From the NCBI GenBank assembly GCA_007119095.1, contig SKQI01000260.1, positions 1 to 7,674 on the forward strand: a DNA stretch of 7,674 bases. Direction: 5' to 3'. The notes under the pieces are model-generated. The model was not told the DNA's origin and searched no databases. It worked only from the letters and a program-made list of their open reading frames with translations. Within the stretch, counting starts at the first letter, position 1, and every line of letters begins with the position of its first letter. Shown here piece after piece: positions 1-6,299 of the stretch. Made by a program: the position numbers and the translations under genes. This DNA is from Wenzhouxiangella sp. (GTDB taxonomy: Bacteria > Pseudomonadota > Gammaproteobacteria > Xanthomonadales > Wenzhouxiangellaceae).

Positions 1-1114
1 GCGCACTCATCTCCGGCTGAAGATCATAGGTGGCCACCTTCGGCGAGGGAATCAGTTCACGATCTTCGCCATCGAATACGGTCTCTTCACCACCGTTGAA
101 GAAGTAGGTCACGTGCGCATATTTTTCGGTTTCAGCAATGCGCAGCTGGCGCAGCTGTTGGCGAGCCAGCACCTCGCCCAGCAAGTCCTGCATGCGGTTC
201 GGTGGGAAGGCTACCAGCGCCGGCAGATCTTCCTGGTAACTGGTCATGGTGACCAGTGCCTCGAGATTGGGTCGGCGCCCGGCAAATCCCTCAAAGTCCG
301 GCGTCACGAAAGCCTGGCAAAGCTGCCTGGCGCGGTCGGCGCGAAAGTTGATGAAGACCACCAGATCTCCGTCCTCGATCGGGCAGGGCGGGCCGATCAC
401 CGTGGGCTGAACAAACTCATCGTCCTCGCCCCGATCGTAGGCCTGGGCCAGCGCTGTCGTTCCCGAATCGCTCTGCCATTCGGCCTGGCCGTCGACAATC
501 GCGCTCCAGGCCCGCTGTACCCGATCCCAGCGCTGATCACGATCCATCGCGTAGTAGCGCCCGCTGACCGAGGCCAGCCGGGCTTTCGGCTGCTCATCCA
601 GCGCGGCCTCTAGACGTTCCAGCGATGGTTCGGCGCTGCGTGGCGGGGTATCGCGGCCGTCGAGAAAGGCGTGTACGACAATCTCGCGGGCAGCACTGCC
701 GGCGGCCAGTTCGACCACGGCCAGCAAATGGTCTTCGTGACTATGAACCCCGCCCGGTGACAGCAAGCCCATGACATGCACCCTGCCGCCGGATTGCGCC
801 ACGCGCGTGAAGCCTTCGGTCAGGGCAGGGTTGGATTTTAGCTCGTCATTTTCGATCGCCTTGGTGATCCGGGTCAGCTCCTGGTAGACAATCCGACCGG
901 CACCGATATTCATGTGTCCGACTTCGGAATTTCCCATCTGACCATCGGGCAGGCCGACCGCCTCGCCGGATGTCTGCAGCAAGCCATGCGGACACTGCGC
1001 CCACAGCTGGTCCCAGTTCGGCGTCGAACCGGTGCTGATGGCGTTGTCGGCAGCTGCCTCGCGATGGCCCCAGCCATCAAGGATCAAAAGTGTCAGCGGC
1101 TTTGCTCGGGTCAT
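1..1114 (-). CDS. gpmI: 2,3-bisphosphoglycerate-independent phosphoglycerate mutase (iPGM), partial, C-terminus off the left edge
   Basis: Cytosolic glycolytic and gluconeogenic enzyme interconverting 3- and 2-phosphoglycerate, Mn-dependent, of the alkaline phosphatase superfamily. Translating the reverse strand from ATG at 1114 gives 371 open codons to the edge; the family is about 510 aa, so roughly 140 residues are missing. Visible motifs: DGWG at 13-16 (metal-binding Asp13), the catalytic phosphoserine in GNSEVGH (Ser63), GVHSHEDH at 122-129 (His124), FLDGRDTPP at 150-158, RYYAMDRD at 186-193, NFRADR at 256-261 (phosphate-binding arginines) and EKYAHVTYFFNGG from about 330 (Lys331). The next gene, yibN, diverges, as around E. 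coli gpmM/yibN. The fragment has no frameshift and every key residue expected in this part is present. Identity is near certain; only the 3' end is unseen. Confidence 0.96.
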   Translation of the reverse strand, partial: MTRAKPLTLLILDGWGHREAAADNAISTGSTPNWDQLWAQCPHGLLQTSGEAVGLPDGQMGNSEVGHMNIGAGRIVYQELTRITKAIENDELKSNPALTEGFTRVAQSGGRVHVMGLLSPGGVHSHEDHLLAVVELAAGSAAREIVVHAFLDGRDTPPRSAEPSLERLEAALDEQPKARLASVSGRYYAMDRDQRWDRVQRAWSAIVDGQAEWQSDSGTTALAQAYDRGEDDEFVQPTVIGPPCPIEDGDLVVFINFRADRARQLCQAFVTPDFEGFAGRRPNLEALVTMTSYQEDLPALVAFPPNRMQDLLGEVLARQQLRQLRIAETEKYAHVTYFFNGGEETVFDGEDRELIPSPKVATYDLQPEMSA

Positions 1115-1159
1115 GTAACTGCTTCCAGATCTGCTCTTAAATAGATGAAATTCAAATGC

Positions 1160-1175
1160 TTGCAAACGTTTGTAA
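1160..1175. promoter_or_regulatory. LacI/PurR-type palindromic operator candidate upstream of gpmI
   Basis: The 16 bp TTGCAAACGTTTGTAA is an inverted repeat with a perfect 10-bp core (CAAACGTTTG, 1163-1172) and 14 of 16 positions symmetric. The central CG step and the GCAAACGTTTG core match the PurR operator style (ACGCAAACGTTTGCGT) and LacI-family operators generally. It sits 46 bp upstream of the gpmI start and would overlap weak reverse-strand promoter hexamers (TTTACA or TTGCAA as -35; no good -10 seen). Regulator and function are inferred from symmetry and position only. Confidence 0.45.
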
Positions 1176-1327
1176 AAGCTTTCTGTTCAATCAATGATTT
1201 ATGCTTTCACGCACGCCAGGAGTATGGTACCTGATTGGGCGCTGCTCACAGCAAGGCTGCGGCTGGACTGGCCCGGCGCGTTAATCAAAAACCGGCCGGT
1301 GACAAAAACCGCGCCGCGGGCCGGTGG

Positions 1328-1357
1328 CTGGCATCGGCGGCGAATTTCTTGGATAAT
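1328..1357 (+). promoter_or_regulatory. candidate sigma70 promoter for yibN-secB-gpsA
   Basis: CTGGCA (1328-1333, 4 of 6 to the -35 consensus) and GATAAT (1352-1357, 5 of 6 to the -10 consensus) are separated by 18 bp. Transcription would start near 1364, leaving a leader of about 22 nt before yibN. A GC-rich inverted repeat (ACCGGCC 1291-1297, GGCCGGT 1319-1325) lies just upstream. The -10 match is decent and the -35 poor. Confidence 0.35.
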
Positions 1358-1385
1358 GGCGGGCTTTGGTTTGCAATAACCCTAC

Positions 1386-1901
1386 ATGGAACAGTTTCTA
1401 GAGTTCGTCGGCAACAATCTGCTTCTCTCCGGCCTGTTCGTTGCCGTGCTTCTCGCCTGGCTGGCCTGGGAATTTGCCCGCCTGGCCCGCAAATGGAAAG
1501 AGCTTGCCAGCGTCGAAGCAGTGCGCCTGATCAATCGCGAGGACCCACTGATCATCGATGCCTCGAGCAGCGGTGACTACGCCAAGGGCCACATCATCAA
1601 TGCCGTCAACATCACCTTGTCGCGGGTCGAAGCCGGCAACAAGGAACTGCTGAAGCAGCGAGAGCGCCCGGTGCTGGTTTACTGCAAGAACGGCCAGGCT
1701 TCGCCACAGGTGGCCAACAAACTGGTCGGGCTTGGCTTCACCCAGGTCTACGTGCTTGCAGGCGGTCTGGCCCAATGGGTCTCGGACCAGCAGCCGGTCA
1801 GTCGCAAGAAAGGCTCGGGCAAAGGCAAGGACCGCAAAGCCGGGGCCGGCAAGTCACGCAAGAAAGCATCGAGCGAGGCCGAACAAACCGTCGAGGATTA
1901 A
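1386..1901 (+). CDS. yibN: Membrane-anchored single-domain rhodanese, YibN-like
   Basis: 171 aa. Residues about 11-31 form one hydrophobic membrane segment, followed by a basic ARLARKWK stretch predicting a cytoplasmic C-terminus. A rhodanese domain follows (about 42-135): IIDAS at 56-60, GHI at 68-70, the active-site loop C100-K-N-G-Q-A-S106, and LAGGLAQW at 124-131. An intact loop Cys is compatible with persulfide sulfurtransferase activity. From 140 to 160 there is a Lys/Arg-rich tail (11 of 21 residues basic), then a short acidic end; from memory E. coli YibN is about 143 aa and lacks this extension. The position directly before secB and gpsA and divergent from gpmI supports the YibN assignment. 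No convincing Shine-Dalgarno precedes the ATG, but the membrane segment begins right after it, so the start is reasonable. The sulfur acceptor and physiological role are unknown. Confidence 0.85.
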   Translation: MEQFLEFVGNNLLLSGLFVAVLLAWLAWEFARLARKWKELASVEAVRLINREDPLIIDASSSGDYAKGHIINAVNITLSRVEAGNKELLKQRERPVLVYCKNGQASPQVANKLVGLGFTQVYVLAGGLAQWVSDQQPVSRKKGSGKGKDRKAGAGKSRKKASSEAEQTVED

Positions 1902-1960
1902 GGCATAGGCCTGATTCTTTTCAATTCATCAAAATCTGACAACACAGGAATTTCTTACGC

Positions 1961-2476
1961 ATGGCAGACGAAAACCAGACTCCAGAAGCCGCCGCCCAGG
2001 CTGGCAACCAGCAGCAACAGGGCGCACAGATGATCGTGCAGCACGTCTTCCTGAAAGATGCATCGTTCGAGGCACTGTCTCCGCACGAAATCGAGCAGAC
2101 CCAGGGCCAGCCCGACATCAATCTGAACCTGGCTCAGCGCACGAATCAGCTCGGCGAAGACCGCTGGGAAGTCGTGTTGACGGTAACGGTCACCGCCAAA
2201 CAGGCTGACAAGACGGCGTTTATCTGCGAAGTCCAGTACGGTGGCTTGTTCCAGGTTTCCGGGTTCTCCGAAGAGCAAATGCCCTACGTCATCAACGTGC
2301 TTTGCCCCAACGTCCTGTTCCCGTACAACCGCACCCAGCTGTCGAACATGGTCCAGGCCGGTGGTTTCTACCTGCCGCCGATCCAGCCTATCAACTTCGA
2401 AGCCGTCTTCCGTCAGCGCATGGCCGACGCACAGGCACAGTCGGAACAGCAGCCCGCTGGAGACCCCGCCCAGTGA
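1961..2476 (+). CDS. secB: Protein-export chaperone SecB
   Basis: 171 aa (E. coli SecB is 155). Cytosolic homotetrameric chaperone that keeps precursors unfolded and hands them to SecA for Sec translocation. The conserved core runs from about 24 to 152: QHVFLKDASFE near 27-37, the beta-strand stretch with WEVVLTVTVTAK at 69-80, CEVQYGGLFQ at 89-98, CPNVLFPY at 115-122 and GGFYLPPIQPINF at 134-146. The first 22 residues (Gln/Ala-rich) and the last 20 are low-complexity extensions, which explain the extra length. The start ATG is preceded by AGGAA at 1946-1950. It lies 59 bp after yibN, where E. coli has grxC; no ORF for a glutaredoxin fits in that gap. The stop overlaps the gpsA start, so the two are probably translated from one message. 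Confidence 0.97.
   Translation: MADENQTPEAAAQAGNQQQQGAQMIVQHVFLKDASFEALSPHEIEQTQGQPDINLNLAQRTNQLGEDRWEVVLTVTVTAKQADKTAFICEVQYGGLFQVSGFSEEQMPYVINVLCPNVLFPYNRTQLSNMVQAGGFYLPPIQPINFEAVFRQRMADAQAQSEQQPAGDPAQ
2459..2463 (+). promoter_or_regulatory. ribosome binding site within secB that fixes the gpsA GTG start
   Basis: GGAGA lies in the last codons of secB, 9 nt before the GTG at 2473. It supports that GTG over the in-frame ATGs further upstream, which would encode a non-homologous extension lying entirely within secB. Confidence 0.75.
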
Positions 2477-3474
2477 GCTCTCGCGTTGCCGTGATCGGGG
2501 CCGGTTCCTGGGGAACCGCCCTGGCCATGCAGTTGGCACGCCTGAATCACGATGTCCACCTGTGGGCTCGTGACCCCGAGCAGGCAAGCCAGATGCAGCG
2601 GCAACGCATCAACCGACGTTACCTGCCGGAGTTTCCACTCGCCGGCAATATTTCGGTGACCGCTGATCTTGAACAAGCGCTGGCCCAAAGCCAGCGCTTT
2701 CTTATTGTCACGCCGTCCCATGCCTTTCCGGACACACTGCAGCAGATCCGCCCCCATCTCACGGCAGACACCGGCCTGGCCTGGGCGACCAAGGGCTTCG
2801 AGCCTGGCAGCGGTCGCCTGCTGCATGAGGTGGTGGAGGAACAACTGGGCCCGGAGGTGCCACTGGCACTGGTCACGGGCCCCTCATTTGCCAGGGATGT
2901 CGCCGCCGCTTTGCCAACCGCGGTCACCGTGGCCGCGACAACACCGGATTTCGGTGCCACCTGGGCTGCGCTTTTGCACGGCTCGGGGTTTCGGGCCTAC
3001 TACACCGCCGATCTGGTCGGTGCCGAGTTGGGCGGCGCCATCAAGAACGTATTGGCAGTTGCCTGCGGCATGGCCGATGGCATGTCGCTGGGCGCCAACA
3101 CCCGGGCTGCCCTGATTACCCGCGGACTGGCCGAGACCATGCGCCTGGGCAAGGCCCTGAAAGCCGACCCGCGCACCCTGATGGGCCTGGCCGGCATCGG
3201 CGACCTGGTCCTGACCTGCACTGGCGATCTATCCCGAAATCGTCGCCTGGGGCTGGCCCTGGGCCGCGGTCAAAGCATCGAAGAAGCCGTGGCCGACATT
3301 GGCCAGGTTGTTGAAGGCATCAAGACCGCCGAGGAAACCATACGCCTGGCCGAACGACTGGGCGTGGAAATGCCGATTACCGAACAGGTTCACGGCATTC
3401 TGTTCAAGGGCTGGAGCGCGCGCAAAGGCGTTACCAAGCTGATGGAACGCGATATCAAGCGCGAGACCGAGTAG
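2473..3474 (+). CDS. gpsA: NAD(P)-dependent glycerol-3-phosphate dehydrogenase GpsA
   Basis: 333 aa, close to E. coli GpsA (339). Cytosolic enzyme reducing dihydroxyacetone phosphate to sn-glycerol-3-phosphate, the backbone for phospholipid synthesis. N-terminal Rossmann fold: VAVIGAGSWGTA at 5-16 with the dinucleotide-binding GxGxxG (Gly9, Gly11, Gly14). Further motifs: ATKGFE at 105-110, VTGPSFA at 134-140, GGAIKNVLAVACG at 187-199 containing the conserved catalytic Lys191, and GIGDLVLTCT at 241-250. The start is GTG at 2473: the glycine-rich loop then sits at its usual place and GGAGA is correctly spaced. The GTG overlaps the secB TGA by 4 nt (GTGA), suggesting coupled translation. The 3' end overlaps trmL on the other strand by 20 bp. 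Nothing is missing or truncated. Confidence 0.97.
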   Translation: MSSRVAVIGAGSWGTALAMQLARLNHDVHLWARDPEQASQMQRQRINRRYLPEFPLAGNISVTADLEQALAQSQRFLIVTPSHAFPDTLQQIRPHLTADTGLAWATKGFEPGSGRLLHEVVEEQLGPEVPLALVTGPSFARDVAAALPTAVTVAATTPDFGATWAALLHGSGFRAYYTADLVGAELGGAIKNVLAVACGMADGMSLGANTRAALITRGLAETMRLGKALKADPRTLMGLAGIGDLVLTCTGDLSRNRRLGLALGRGQSIEEAVADIGQVVEGIKTAEETIRLAERLGVEMPITEQVHGILFKGWSARKGVTKLMERDIKRETE

Positions 3475-3997
3475 CGGGCAGGGCATAGCCCAGTTGCCGC
3501 CAACCCTCATAGGCGGCAATCGCCACCGCGTTCGACAGGTTCAGGCTCCTCGATGTCGGCTGCTGAGGAATCCGCAGTCGTTGTTCAGGCTTGAACCGAG
3601 CCAGCACAGACTCCGGCAACCCCCTGGTTTCCGGCCCGAACAGCAGCACATCACCAGCCTGATACGACCAATCACTGAAGCACCGCTCGGCGCGGGTGGT
3701 AAAGGCCAGCCAGCGCGCCTGGCCAATCGCTGCCACGCACTGATCCAGGCTGTCATGCTGGTGTACGCGACTGCGGTCGGTGTGATCCAGGCCCGCTCGC
3801 CGCAAGCGCTTGTCATCCAGCGTGAATCCCAGCGGCCCGATCAGATGGAGGCGGGCAGGCAGGTTGGCACACAAACGGATGATATTGCCGGTGTTTGGCG
3901 GGATCTCCGGCTCGAACAACACAATATTGAGCAAGCACGGCTGCTCGGATACGGCAGCGGCATTGGTGGCTGGCTGACCGGGATCGGACGGATTCAC
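3455..3997 (-). CDS. trmL: tRNA (cytidine/uridine-34 2'-O)-methyltransferase TrmL (SPOUT family)
   Basis: SPOUT (trefoil-knot) AdoMet-dependent enzyme that 2'-O-methylates the wobble nucleotide of tRNA-Leu isoacceptors. Signature blocks are LNIVLFEPEIPPNTGNIIRL at the start of the domain, DDKRLRRAGLDH, LLFGPETRGLP, and RIPQQPTSRSLNLSNAVAIA near the C-terminus; these follow E. coli TrmL closely. Start choice: the family begins at the LNIVLFEP block, which could be opened by TTG at 3934 (159 aa; E. coli 157) or GTG at 3997 (180 aa, adding a Pro/Ala-rich leader). I list the GTG because a TACAAT -10 candidate at 4034-4029 would start transcription near 4022. An in-frame ATG at 4099 would put the NrdR-like boxes inside the gene and is unlikely. 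cysE, which separates gpsA and trmL in E. coli, is absent. The identity is firm and the N-terminus uncertain. Confidence 0.93.
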   Translation of the reverse strand: MNPSDPGQPATNAAAVSEQPCLLNIVLFEPEIPPNTGNIIRLCANLPARLHLIGPLGFTLDDKRLRRAGLDHTDRSRVHQHDSLDQCVAAIGQARWLAFTTRAERCFSDWSYQAGDVLLFGPETRGLPESVLARFKPEQRLRIPQQPTSRSLNLSNAVAIAAYEGWRQLGYALPATRSRA

Positions 3998-4004
3998 TGT
4001 TGAC

Positions 4005-4033
4005 TTGATTCCCGCTGCATAACGGCGTATTGT
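4005..4033 (+). promoter_or_regulatory. candidate promoter for nrdJab, upstream option
   Basis: TTGATT (4005-4010) and TATTGT (4028-4033) are 17 bp apart, each matching consensus at 4 of 6 positions. Transcription would start near 4040, immediately before the first NrdR-like box, so bound NrdR would block the start region. The match is modest; a better -10 lies further downstream at 4113. Confidence 0.3.
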
Positions 4034-4034
4034 A
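4029..4034 (-). promoter_or_regulatory. candidate -10 element for trmL
   Basis: On the reverse strand this reads TACAAT, 5 of 6 to the -10 consensus, giving a start near 4022 and a leader of about 25 nt to the GTG at 3997. No good -35 hexamer is visible; the expected -35 position falls inside the first NrdR-like box. Confidence 0.3.
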
Positions 4035-4042
4035 TCCGGCGA

Positions 4043-4058
4043 GCACAAGATATTGTGC
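4043..4058. promoter_or_regulatory. NrdR box 1 upstream of nrdJab
   Basis: GCACAAGATATTGTGC fits the published NrdR box pattern acaCwAtATaTwGtgt at 13 of 16 positions, including the CACAA/TTGTG arms and the central ATAT. NrdR is the zinc-ribbon/ATP-cone repressor of bacterial ribonucleotide reductase genes and binds paired boxes. The next gene is a ribonucleotide reductase, which makes the call strong. Confidence 0.85.
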
Positions 4059-4074
4059 CGACAGTATTCGGCGG

Positions 4075-4090
4075 GCACAACAGGTTGTAG
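4075..4090. promoter_or_regulatory. NrdR box 2 upstream of nrdJab
   Basis: GCACAACAGGTTGTAG is a weaker box keeping the CACAA and TTGT arms. Its centre is exactly 32 bp from box 1, about three helical turns, the spacing typical of NrdR box pairs. The two boxes lie in an 18-bp imperfect direct repeat (4031-4048 and 4063-4080, 15 of 18 identical). If the -10 at 4113 is used, box 2 covers the -35 region. Confidence 0.8.
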
Positions 4091-4112
4091 GCAAGTCATT
4101 TAGCAACCTGTG

Positions 4113-4118
4113 TATAAG
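4113..4118 (+). promoter_or_regulatory. candidate -10 element for nrdJab, downstream option
   Basis: TATAAG matches 5 of 6 consensus positions and would start transcription near 4125, leaving a leader of about 28 nt. No -35 of quality is found 16-18 bp upstream (about 4089-4096). The leader is too short to hold a cobalamin riboswitch. Confidence 0.4.
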
Positions 4119-4140
4119 TCATAACAAACAACTACTTTCA

Positions 4141-4145
4141 AGAGG
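4141..4145 (+). promoter_or_regulatory. ribosome binding site deciding the nrdJa start
   Basis: AGAGG sits 7 nt before ATG at 4153. This rules against the in-frame ATG at 4030, which would place both NrdR-like boxes and the promoter within the reading frame. Confidence 0.8.
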
Positions 4146-4152
4146 TTGCGGC

Positions 4153-6297
4153 ATGAGCGTTTCGGCACAAGCCTTGACAGAGGCGCTTCCCGAGATTGCC
4201 TTCCAGGAAGCATCACTGGACATCTGGGACAAGAAGTATCGCCTCAAGTCAAAAACGGGGGAAATCATCGACACCGAAATCGACGACACCTACAAGCGCG
4301 TCGCGCGCGCTTTGGCTGACGTCGAAACTACCGAAGAGGCCAAAGAACACTGGTACCGAGAATTTCTCTGGGCGCTGCGACGCGGCGCCATTCCGGCCGG
4401 GCGAATCACCTCCAACGCTGGCGCGCTGGCCCACAAGCCGGCCACATCGACCATCAATTGCACCGTGTCGGGCACCATCGGTGACTCGATGAACGACATT
4501 CTGGGCAAGGTCCACGAAGCCGGCCTGACCCTGAAAGCAGGCTGCGGCATCGGCTACGAGTTCTCCACCTTGCGGCCCAAGGGCGCCTATGTCTCCGGAG
4601 CCGGTGCCTACACCTCCGGCCCGCTGTCGTTCATGGACATCTACGACAAGATGTGCTTCACCGTTTCGTCGGCCGGCGGCCGTCGTGGCGCTCAAATGGC
4701 CACCTTCGACATTTCCCACCCGGACGTCGCCGACTTCATCCGCGCCAAGCGCGAAAACGGCGTACTGCGTCAGTTCAACTGCTCGCTGCTGATCACAGAC
4801 GACTTCCTGCGCGCCGTCCGTGACGACAAAGACTGGCCGCTGGTCTTCCCGGTCCTTGAAAGCGAGGTCGACGAACTGGACTTGTCAGACCCGGACAAGA
4901 TCATCTGGCGCGACTGGCCCACGACCTCAGGCTACGTCGAAAATGAACAAGGCCTGGTGGCCTGCCGGGTCTACAAGACCGTGCCAGCCCGGCGCCTGTG
5001 GAACATGATCATGACCTCGACCTACGACTTTGCCGAACCCGGCTTCGTCCTGGTCGACCGAATCAACGAACAAAACAACAACTGGTGGTGCGAAAACATT
5101 CGCGCGACCAATCCATGCGGAGAGCAGCCGCTTCCGGCTTATGGTGCTTGCCTGTTAGGTTCAGTCAACCTGACTCGGTTCGTCGAAGAACCGTTCACCG
5201 AGCAGGCTAGGTTCAATTGGGATGAATACCGTCGTACCGTCAAGATCTTCACCCGCATGCTCGATAACGTGGTTGAAATCAACGGCTTGCCGCTTGAGCA
5301 GCAGCGCCGCGAGATCGAGTACAAGCGCCGTCACGGTATGGGCTTTCTGGGCCTGGGCTCCACCCTGACCATGCTGCGCAAGCAATACGGGCGCAGTGAT
5401 TCGCTGGAATTTACCGAGCGCGTCTCTCGCGAAATGGCCGTCGCCGGCTGGGAAGTGGCACTGGACCTGGCCGAAGAAAAAGGCCCGGCACCGATCATGA
5501 ACGACGAATTCGAGGTGACGCCGCAAATGCTGAGGCTGCGCCCGGAAATGGTACGCGACGGCTACCAGACAGGCGACCGCGTGCCCGGTCGCATCCTGCA
5601 TGCCCGGTATAGCCGCTACATGCAAAAAGTGGCCGAGGTGGCACCTGAACTCGTCGATCGCCTGGCCGAAACCGGCGCCCGCTTTTCCCACCACACCTCA
5701 ATTGCGCCAACCGGCACCATCTCGCTGTCACTGGCCAACAACGCATCCAACGGCATCGAGCCCAGCTTTGCCCATCACTACAACCGAAATGTGATCAGGG
5801 AAGGGCGCAAGAGCAAGGAAAAGGTCAGCGTCTATTCTTACGAGCTGCTGGCCTACCGAACCCTGGTCAATCCAGCGGCCATGCCATATTCCGACAACCC
5901 GGACGAACAGTTGCCGGACTATTTCGTGACTGCTGAAAACATCACGCCAAGGGAACACGTAGCCATCCAGGCCGCGGCCCAGAAATGGATCGACTCCTCC
6001 ATTTCCAAGACCGCCAACGTCCCCACCGACTACCCCTATGAGGACTTCAAGGACATTTACATGTTTGCCTGGGAGCAGGGCCTGAAGGGTTGCACAACCT
6101 TCCGCTTCAACCCGGAGGCTTTCCAGGGCGTACTGGTAACGGATAAAGATCTCGAATCAACAACTTACGTATTCGAGCTCGAAGACGGTTCAACCATGGA
6201 GCTGAAGGGTAACGAAGAAGTCGAATACGACGGCGAAACCCACACCGCGGCCAATCTGTTCGACGCCCTCAAAGAGGGCTACTACGGGAAGTTTTGA
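4153..6297 (+). CDS. nrdJ: Adenosylcobalamin-dependent (class II) ribonucleotide reductase, catalytic subunit NrdJa
   Basis: 714 aa. Reduces ribonucleotides to deoxyribonucleotides by a cysteine thiyl radical made with coenzyme B12, independent of oxygen. Visible residues: NCTVSG with Cys103 (first redox Cys of the active site), NPCGEQPLPAYGACLLGSVNL at 320-340 with Asn320, radical Cys322, Glu324 and second redox Cys333, and the phosphate-binding APTGTISLS at 518-526. KAGCGIGYEFSTLRPKGA at 128-145 and SSISKTANVP at 614-623 are also typical of NrdJ. I see no N-terminal ATP-cone. The C-terminus ends in YYGKF with no cysteine pair, although one-piece class II enzymes carry a redox-active cysteine tail there; that tail is on the next gene. 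The start is set by AGAGG. The upstream region carries two NrdR-like boxes. This is the split NrdJa/NrdJb layout known from Pseudomonas aeruginosa. Confidence 0.95.
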   Translation: MSVSAQALTEALPEIAFQEASLDIWDKKYRLKSKTGEIIDTEIDDTYKRVARALADVETTEEAKEHWYREFLWALRRGAIPAGRITSNAGALAHKPATSTINCTVSGTIGDSMNDILGKVHEAGLTLKAGCGIGYEFSTLRPKGAYVSGAGAYTSGPLSFMDIYDKMCFTVSSAGGRRGAQMATFDISHPDVADFIRAKRENGVLRQFNCSLLITDDFLRAVRDDKDWPLVFPVLESEVDELDLSDPDKIIWRDWPTTSGYVENEQGLVACRVYKTVPARRLWNMIMTSTYDFAEPGFVLVDRINEQNNNWWCENIRATNPCGEQPLPAYGACLLGSVNLTRFVEEPFTEQARFNWDEYRRTVKIFTRMLDNVVEINGLPLEQQRREIEYKRRHGMGFLGLGSTLTMLRKQYGRSDSLEFTERVSREMAVAGWEVALDLAEEKGPAPIMNDEFEVTPQMLRLRPEMVRDGYQTGDRVPGRILHARYSRYMQKVAEVAPELVDRLAETGARFSHHTSIAPTGTISLSLANNASNGIEPSFAHHYNRNVIREGRKSKEKVSVYSYELLAYRTLVNPAAMPYSDNPDEQLPDYFVTAENITPREHVAIQAAAQKWIDSSISKTANVPTDYPYEDFKDIYMFAWEQGLKGCTTFRFNPEAFQGVLVTDKDLESTTYVFELEDGSTMELKGNEEVEYDGETHTAANLFDALKEGYYGKF

Positions 6298-6299
6298 TC

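Noticed and set aside
113..613. 166-aa forward reading frame opposite gpmI
   Set aside because: It is antisense to clear phosphoglycerate mutase motifs, has no homology I recognise, and is explained by GC-rich third positions of the real gene.
1291..1325. GC-rich inverted repeat as a REP element or gene terminator
   Set aside because: Only one copy is present, the loop is 21 nt, and no T-run follows; no gene ends next to it because the flanking genes diverge.
1901..1920. possible terminator after yibN (AGGC/GCCT then a T-rich stretch)
   Set aside because: The stem is only 4 bp, too weak, and the 59-bp gap is compatible with read-through into secB.
2302..2472. N-terminal extension of gpsA from ATG at 2302
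   Set aside because: It lies within secB in another frame, has no dehydrogenase homology, and the GTG at 2473 with GGAGA puts the Rossmann loop in its normal place.
1955..2587. 210-aa reverse reading frame opposite secB and the gpsA start
   Set aside because: Both genes on the other strand carry full family signatures; the antisense frame shows no domain and spans the secB/gpsA junction.
3494..4003. 169-aa forward reading frame opposite trmL
   Set aside because: It is a shadow of trmL, whose SPOUT motifs are unmistakable on the reverse strand.
4030..4152. N-terminal extension of nrdJa from ATG at 4030
   Set aside because: It would translate through both NrdR-like boxes and the -10 candidate; AGAGG before 4153 gives a better start.
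4091..4152. cobalamin riboswitch upstream of the B12-dependent reductase
   Set aside because: The space between the NrdR-like boxes and the start is about 60 bp, and no B12-box-like sequence is seen.
5161..5694. 177-aa reverse reading frame inside nrdJa
   Set aside because: It is antisense to the conserved reductase core, with no recognisable domain or ribosome binding site.
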